A stretch of 64,000 bases of DNA from Lactiplantibacillus daowaiensis (GTDB lineage: Bacteria; Bacillota; Bacilli; Lactobacillales; Lactobacillaceae), in the NCBI RefSeq assembly GCF_005405085.1, contig NZ_BJDJ01000003.1:146023-210022 (forward strand), in the 5' to 3' direction. Below are positions 59,908 to 64,000 of this stretch, in pieces (within the stretch, counting starts at the first letter, position 1; each line of letters starts with the position of its first letter). The notes below the pieces were generated by a model. The model ran no database searches. It worked only from the letters and a program-made list of their open reading frames with translations, and had not been told where the DNA came from. The position numbers and the translations under genes were made by a program.

Positions 59908-60144
59908 TTGTATAATACACTAATGACGATAATATTAATCGTTTCCGTCGTGATTATCATTGCGGTAATGATGCAACCATCTAAGACAAATGATGCCATG
60001 TCTTCATTGACCGGGGGCGCGGATGACTTATTCGCAAAGCAAAAACCTCGGGGCTTTGAAGCCTTCATGCAAAAAGTGACCGTCGTACTCGGAATTATTT
60101 TCTTTGTCGTCGCACTCGCTTTAGCTTGGTATTCATCGAAGTAA
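59908..60144 (+). CDS. secG: Preprotein translocase subunit SecG
   Basis: SecG is the small accessory subunit of the SecYEG channel. The 78-residue protein has two transmembrane helices joined by the conserved loop MQPSKTNDAMSSLTGGADDLF. AGGAGG (59894-59899) stands eight bases before the TTG start. A terminator separates it from the esterase gene. The order secG-est-rnr-smpB is conserved in Firmicutes. Confidence 0.95.
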   Translation: MYNTLMTIILIVSVVIIIAVMMQPSKTNDAMSSLTGGADDLFAKQKPRGFEAFMQKVTVVLGIIFFVVALALAWYSSK

Positions 60145-60151
60145 CCGACCG

Positions 60152-60180
60152 TCCTCCTGTGATTCAGGAGGCTTTTTTTT
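60152..60180 (+). terminator. Terminator after secG
   Basis: CCTCCTG and CAGGAGG pair around TGATT and are followed by eight T. Confidence 0.85.
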
Positions 60181-60195
60181 AAGGCAGGTGTCAAT

Positions 60196-60948
60196 TTGAT
60201 TAAACAACCAGAACCGTTTTTATTTGAACATGGGGACCACGCCGTCATTTTATTGCATGCGTATTCAGGGAGCGCCAATGATGTCCGCTTATTAGCGCGC
60301 GTCCTTGAGCGGGACAATTATACGGTCTATGGGCCACAATTTAGCGGCCATGCCACTGGTCGACCACAAGATATTCTTGCTCAGTCACCAGCCCGTTGGT
60401 GGCAAGATACCCAGCAAGCAATATCATTTATGCGCCAAAAAGGCTATACTAAAATTAGTATCTTTGGCTTATCGCTTGGTGGGTTATTTGCCACGCTAGC
60501 TTTAGAGCGCGATGCCCAATTATGCGGCGGTGGGACCTTTAGTTCACCGGTTCTATCAAGTGAGCGCAATCAGGTCGCCCCAATGTTTATCAAATTGAGC
60601 CAGCAACAATTAAAGCAACAAGGAATGACGTCCGCTGAGCAGGTCCCAATTTTGGCGGCATTAAAACCAGCAGTTGCACAACAATTGGCGACAATTAACC
60701 AATTTGTGACGACTGAGATTACCGCTCATTTGGATCAATTGACGAAACCATTTTTTATTGGGCAAGGTGGTCAAGATGAATTGATCGATGCGATGGTCGC
60801 CAAACGCCTACGAGACCGCTTACGTGGTCAAGGGACGCCGGTTGATTTTCATTGGTATGCCGATGCTGGGCACGTGATTACCGTGAATGCGGCCCATCAC
60901 CAATTAGAACAAGATGTCTTAACGTATTTAAAAACTATTAATAAATAA
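60196..60948 (+). CDS. Carboxylesterase, alpha/beta hydrolase (Est30/YvaK family)
   Basis: The 250-residue hydrolase has the nucleophile elbow GLSLGG (Ser ~93), the acid in GGQDELID (Asp ~194) and the base in DAGHVI (His ~226). HAYSGSANDVR provides the oxyanion region. These esterases cleave short acyl esters; the natural substrate is unknown. The start is TTG 60196. The conserved place before rnr supports the Est30 family call. Confidence 0.9.
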   Translation: MIKQPEPFLFEHGDHAVILLHAYSGSANDVRLLARVLERDNYTVYGPQFSGHATGRPQDILAQSPARWWQDTQQAISFMRQKGYTKISIFGLSLGGLFATLALERDAQLCGGGTFSSPVLSSERNQVAPMFIKLSQQQLKQQGMTSAEQVPILAALKPAVAQQLATINQFVTTEITAHLDQLTKPFFIGQGGQDELIDAMVAKRLRDRLRGQGTPVDFHWYADAGHVITVNAAHHQLEQDVLTYLKTINK

Positions 60949-60968
60949 ACTTATAAATGAGGTAAATA

Positions 60969-63416
60969 ATGTCAGAATCTAACTTACAAGAGCAAATTCT
61001 TACTTTCTTGCAAGCTCATCCTGACCGCAGCTACAGTGTTGAGCGGTTATGCGATGAACTGCATTTTACAGGCGCAACTGCCTTTACGTTTTTGGTGAAA
61101 GAGCTCGCAACCTTAGAACGTCAAAAAAAGGTCACGACTGATGATCATGATCACTTTAAAATCGTTCAAGAAACGAAACTTGTCGATGGGTCTTTCCATG
61201 GCAACGACAAGGGCTTTGGTTTCGTCCGTTACGATCCCGATTTGCCAGATATTTACATTAATCCTGACAACACGATGTTTGCCTTTACGGGTGACGACGT
61301 GCAAGTTGAGATTATTCGCCCAGCGCGTCCCGGTTCAGACCGCGGCCCTGAAGGTAAGATCGTTAGTATCACACAACGTAACTATACCCAAATCGTCGGG
61401 GCTTTCACGCCTAATACGGATAACCCTGGTTTTATTGGGACGGTTGCCATTAAAGAAAAGAAACTTTCTAAATATGAACTATTAGTGACTGATCAAGGTA
61501 TTCACCCAACTGAAGGCGAAGTTATCATCGCTGAAGTTGCGGCTTACCCAGATGCCCAACATCCAACGCGGATCGTCGGGATTGCCAAACAAGTTATCGG
61601 GAGTGTCGATGATCCTGGGATGGACGTTTTACAAGTTGTCTATCAACATGATGTGCCATCAGTTTTCCCAGAAGAAGTCACTGATGAAGCTAATCGAATT
61701 CCTGATTATGTGACTGAAGATGATAAAAAAGGTCGCGTTGATATTACGGACCAACCGTTAGTCACGATTGATGGCGCTGAATCTAAAGACTTGGATGACG
61801 CGGTCGTTGCTTGGCGCTTACCAAATGGTAACTTCCATTTAGGGGTTCATATCGCAGATGTTAGTCATTATGTGACTGAAAACTCAGAATTAGACCGCGA
61901 AGCCTTTAAACGTGGGACATCAGTTTACTTAACTGACCGGGTTATTCCAATGTTGCCACGGCGGTTATCAAACGGCATTTGTTCGTTGAATCCTGATGTT
62001 GAACGGTTAGCCATGACTTGTGAAATGGAAATTGACCAAACTGGGAATATCGTTAACCATAAAATCTTCCAGAGTGTGATCAAATCGCATGCCCGGATGA
62101 CTTATGATGCGGTTAACCAAATCTTGGAAGCCCATGATCCTAAGACCCGTGAAAAATATGCGGACTTAGTTGATATGTTTGATACGATGGGTGATTTACA
62201 TCGTATCTTATACAAGAATCGTCGGCATCGTGGTGCGATTGATTTTGATGATAATGAAGCTAAAATCATTGTCGATGAAGTTGGTCACCCAATCGATATC
62301 CAATTGCGGGTCCGTGGCTTAGCTGAACGCATGATTGAAAGTTTCATGTTAGCCGCGAATGAAACGGTCGCCAAACATTATAGCTTACTCAAAGTACCGT
62401 TCATCTACCGGGTCCATGAAACGCCTGATAGTGACCGGATGTTGAGCTTCTTTGAATTCGTGACGAACTTCGGAGTTACCGTGACGGGTAGTTCTAAAGA
62501 CGTTAAGCCGAAGATGTTGCAAGATGTCTTGAAGAAGGTTGCTGGTAAACCAGAAGAAGCGATGGTTTCAGTAATGATGTTGCGGAGTATGAAGCAAGCG
62601 CGGTATGCGGACCAATCCTTGGGTCACTTTGGGTTAGCGGCGCCATACTATACCCACTTCACGTCACCAATCCGGCGTTATCCGGATATGATGGTGCACC
62701 GCTTGATTCGGCATTACGCTGAAAACGGTACTGGTGAAGCAGCGCGTGAAAAGTATCGTGACAACTTACCAAATATTGCTGAAACGACATCTGATAATGA
62801 ACGTCGTGGGATCGATACCGAACGTGATGTTGACTCAATGAAGAAGGCTGAATACATGGCTGACCACGTTGGTGAACATTTTGATGCGGTTGTTGATTCA
62901 GTCATGAAGTTTGGGTTATTCGTTGAACTCGAAAATACGGTTGAAGGGTTAGTCCACATTAGCGTCATGGACGACGACTATTACGAATATGTTGAAAAAC
63001 AACTCGCTTTAGTTGGGCGGAAGACGAAACGGACTTTCCGGATTGGTCAACCGGTTAAAGTTGAATTATTGCGGGTCGATAAAGACCAACGTGAAATCGA
63101 CTTTAAGTTGTTGAATCCTGAAGAAGCACCAAAGACCGACTTGTTGCCTAAGCGTGAACACAGCGATAACTATCGTGGTAATAATCGTCGCGGTGGTAAT
63201 GGTAACTATCGGCGTAACGGGAATAATAATAACCGGAATGGCAACCGCAATGGTAATGGCGGCAATCGTAACGGCAATGGTGGTAACCGGAGTAATAATG
63301 GGAATCATCGTAGCAATAGTACGACTAACCGCAATAGCCAGCGCAGCAACAACAATAATCACAGTAATAACAACCATAATAGCCAACGGCGGGAAAGTAC
63401 TGACCACCGCCGTTAG
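60969..63416 (+). CDS. rnr: Ribonuclease R
   Basis: RNase R is a processive 3'-5' exoribonuclease that degrades structured RNA and works with SmpB/tmRNA. Domains in order are an N-terminal winged helix (1-60), two cold-shock-like domains (about 65-230), the RNB catalytic domain with TIDGAESKDLDDAV (metal Asp residues), and an S1 domain (about 630-715). The last 80 residues are a low-complexity tail of Arg, Asn and Gly (repeats of RNGN and GGNR) instead of the Lys-rich tail usual in Firmicutes. Length is 815 residues. It lies 20 bases after the esterase and 25 before smpB. Confidence 0.95.
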   Translation: MSESNLQEQILTFLQAHPDRSYSVERLCDELHFTGATAFTFLVKELATLERQKKVTTDDHDHFKIVQETKLVDGSFHGNDKGFGFVRYDPDLPDIYINPDNTMFAFTGDDVQVEIIRPARPGSDRGPEGKIVSITQRNYTQIVGAFTPNTDNPGFIGTVAIKEKKLSKYELLVTDQGIHPTEGEVIIAEVAAYPDAQHPTRIVGIAKQVIGSVDDPGMDVLQVVYQHDVPSVFPEEVTDEANRIPDYVTEDDKKGRVDITDQPLVTIDGAESKDLDDAVVAWRLPNGNFHLGVHIADVSHYVTENSELDREAFKRGTSVYLTDRVIPMLPRRLSNGICSLNPDVERLAMTCEMEIDQTGNIVNHKIFQSVIKSHARMTYDAVNQILEAHDPKTREKYADLVDMFDTMGDLHRILYKNRRHRGAIDFDDNEAKIIVDEVGHPIDIQLRVRGLAERMIESFMLAANETVAKHYSLLKVPFIYRVHETPDSDRMLSFFEFVTNFGVTVTGSSKDVKPKMLQDVLKKVAGKPEEAMVSVMMLRSMKQARYADQSLGHFGLAAPYYTHFTSPIRRYPDMMVHRLIRHYAENGTGEAAREKYRDNLPNIAETTSDNERRGIDTERDVDSMKKAEYMADHVGEHFDAVVDSVMKFGLFVELENTVEGLVHISVMDDDYYEYVEKQLALVGRKTKRTFRIGQPVKVELLRVDKDQREIDFKLLNPEEAPKTDLLPKREHSDNYRGNNRRGGNGNYRRNGNNNNRNGNRNGNGGNRNGNGGNRSNNGNHRSNSTTNRNSQRSNNNNHSNNNHNSQRRESTDHRR

Positions 63417-63441
63417 ACAAAAGTAAAGGGGATGTGCGGCA

Positions 63442-63912
63442 ATGGCCAAACAACATGGTAAACACCCCGATACCGCCCTCGCACAAAATCGGAAGGCACG
63501 GCACGATTATGCGGTTGAAGAGACCTACGAAGCTGGGATCGCTTTAACTGGGACTGAAATTAAGTCCGTTCGTGATCGGCGTGTTAACCTAAAGGATGGC
63601 TTTGTGCAGATTCGCCAAGGTGAAGCTTGGATGATGAATGTGCATATTAGTCCATTTGCTGAGGGTAATCGATTTAATGTCGATCCACTGCGTAACCGCA
63701 AGTTACTGCTCCATAAAAAGGAAATCAGTAAGTTGGGGGAAGCAACGCAGACTAAAGGGGTCACGATTATCCCATTGAAGATGTATCTCAAGCATGGCTT
63801 TGCTAAAGTCCTGATTGGGGTCGCCCATGGGAAACGTGAATACGACAAGCGTCAAGATATTAAAAAACGCGAACAACAACGGCAAATTGATCGCGTGATG
63901 AAGCATTATTGA
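63442..63912 (+). CDS. smpB: SsrA-binding protein SmpB
   Basis: SmpB binds tmRNA and enables rescue of stalled ribosomes. The 156 residues show [39 protein letters not shown] and the basic C-terminal tail [18 protein letters not shown] that enters the mRNA channel. AAAGGGGATG precedes the ATG. The tmRNA gene itself is not in the window. Confidence 0.97.
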   Translation: MAKQHGKHPDTALAQNRKARHDYAVEETYEAGIALTGTEIKSVRDRRVNLKDGFVQIRQGEAWMMNVHISPFAEGNRFNVDPLRNRKLLLHKKEISKLGEATQTKGVTIIPLKMYLKHGFAKVLIGVAHGKREYDKRQDIKKREQQRQIDRVMKHY

Positions 63913-63950
63913 GTTTGCCAAAAGAGGCTGTGACATAAGTCTCTAGAAAC

Positions 63951-63998
63951 AAAACAGGTCTGGAAAAATCTTCGGATTTTTCCAGACCTGTTTTTGAT
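63951..63998 (+). terminator. Terminator after smpB
   Basis: A perfect 20-bp stem (63951-63970 with 63975-63994) around TTCG ends in a T run. The preceding GAGGCTGTGACATAAGTC (63924-63941) resembles short intergenic repeats that I have seen near terminators in lactobacilli. Confidence 0.9.
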
Positions 63999-64000
63999 AT

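Noticed and set aside
59892..60317. 141-codon minus-strand frame across secG and the esterase start
   Set aside because: It is antisense to two conserved genes and to a terminator, and its product is basic low-complexity sequence.
63163..63416. CRISPR-like or tandem DNA repeat
   Set aside because: Repetition is at the codon level only (AAT, CGT, GGT) in a protein-coding frame, with no unit-spacer structure.
63066..63449. Ile/Thr/Val-rich frames opposite and alongside the rnr tail
   Set aside because: They are by-products of the repetitive Asn/Arg codons of RNase R read in other frames.

Overview
The window is typical low-to-mid GC Lactobacillaceae chromosome. Its gene content and order (pst-phoU, hprK-lgt-gpsA-galU, trxB, pgm, a VanX-like dipeptidase, uvrBA, luxS, argGH, rapZ-yvcK-whiA, clpP, a tRNA-Arg, rpoN, cggR-gap-pgk-tpiA-eno, pox, secG, an esterase, rnr, smpB) match my memory of the Lactiplantibacillus plantarum group. 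A sigma-54 gene beside cggR, a pyruvate oxidase and argGH fit a facultatively heterofermentative, catabolite-controlled lactobacillus. I cannot assign the species without a search. There is no IS element, prophage or CRISPR array.

Layout. 1-6842: the end of a two-component system and the phosphate uptake operon pstSCAB1B2-phoU, with PhoP-like repeats in front. 6944-11603: envelope and regulatory housekeeping genes (PspC, YvlD-like, HPr kinase, Lgt, GpsA, GalU). 11649-22729: the accessory block, with an EAL phosphodiesterase gene facing left, then NADH oxidase and a six-gene exopolysaccharide operon facing right. 22841-34669: trxB, a DUF421/DUF3290 pair, pgm, D-Ala-D-Ala dipeptidase, an MFS exporter, an HD-domain protein and uvrBA. 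34729-44365: luxS, argGH, a DUF308 protein, rapZ-yvcK-whiA, a YjbR protein and an APC permease. 44380-47483: a peptide-binding lipoprotein behind a cysteine-rich leader, clpP and tRNA-Arg. 47565-54747: rpoN and the central glycolytic operon. 55432-63912: pyruvate oxidase, a degenerate APH-fold protein, a ClC transporter, secG, an esterase, rnr and smpB.

The most interesting unit is the exopolysaccharide operon (14258-22729). It encodes a GH8-like lipoprotein, a polytopic membrane protein, a secreted membrane-anchored protein, a processive GT2 synthase, a BcsB-like protein and a membrane protein with a catalytically dead GGDEF domain that keeps an RxxD inhibitory site. This resembles the Listeria Pss system, in which such a protein is the c-di-GMP receptor. 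An EAL protein with its active-site motifs is encoded about 1.9 kb away. The synthase gene has no usable ATG, GTG or TTG start: its Shine-Dalgarno points to an AUC codon.

Three non-coding signals look undescribed. The first is a leader peptide with a Cys-Cys-Pro-Cys-Cys run between a strong promoter and a terminator ahead of the peptide-binding protein (44380-44628). The second is a minus-strand small RNA candidate between eno and pox, with a TTGACA/TAAAAT promoter overlapped by a near-perfect CcpA cre site and ended by a terminator. The third is a LexA-box promoter followed by a terminator inside the uvrB leader. All functional assignments rest on reading the sequence and on family knowledge; no database search was run.
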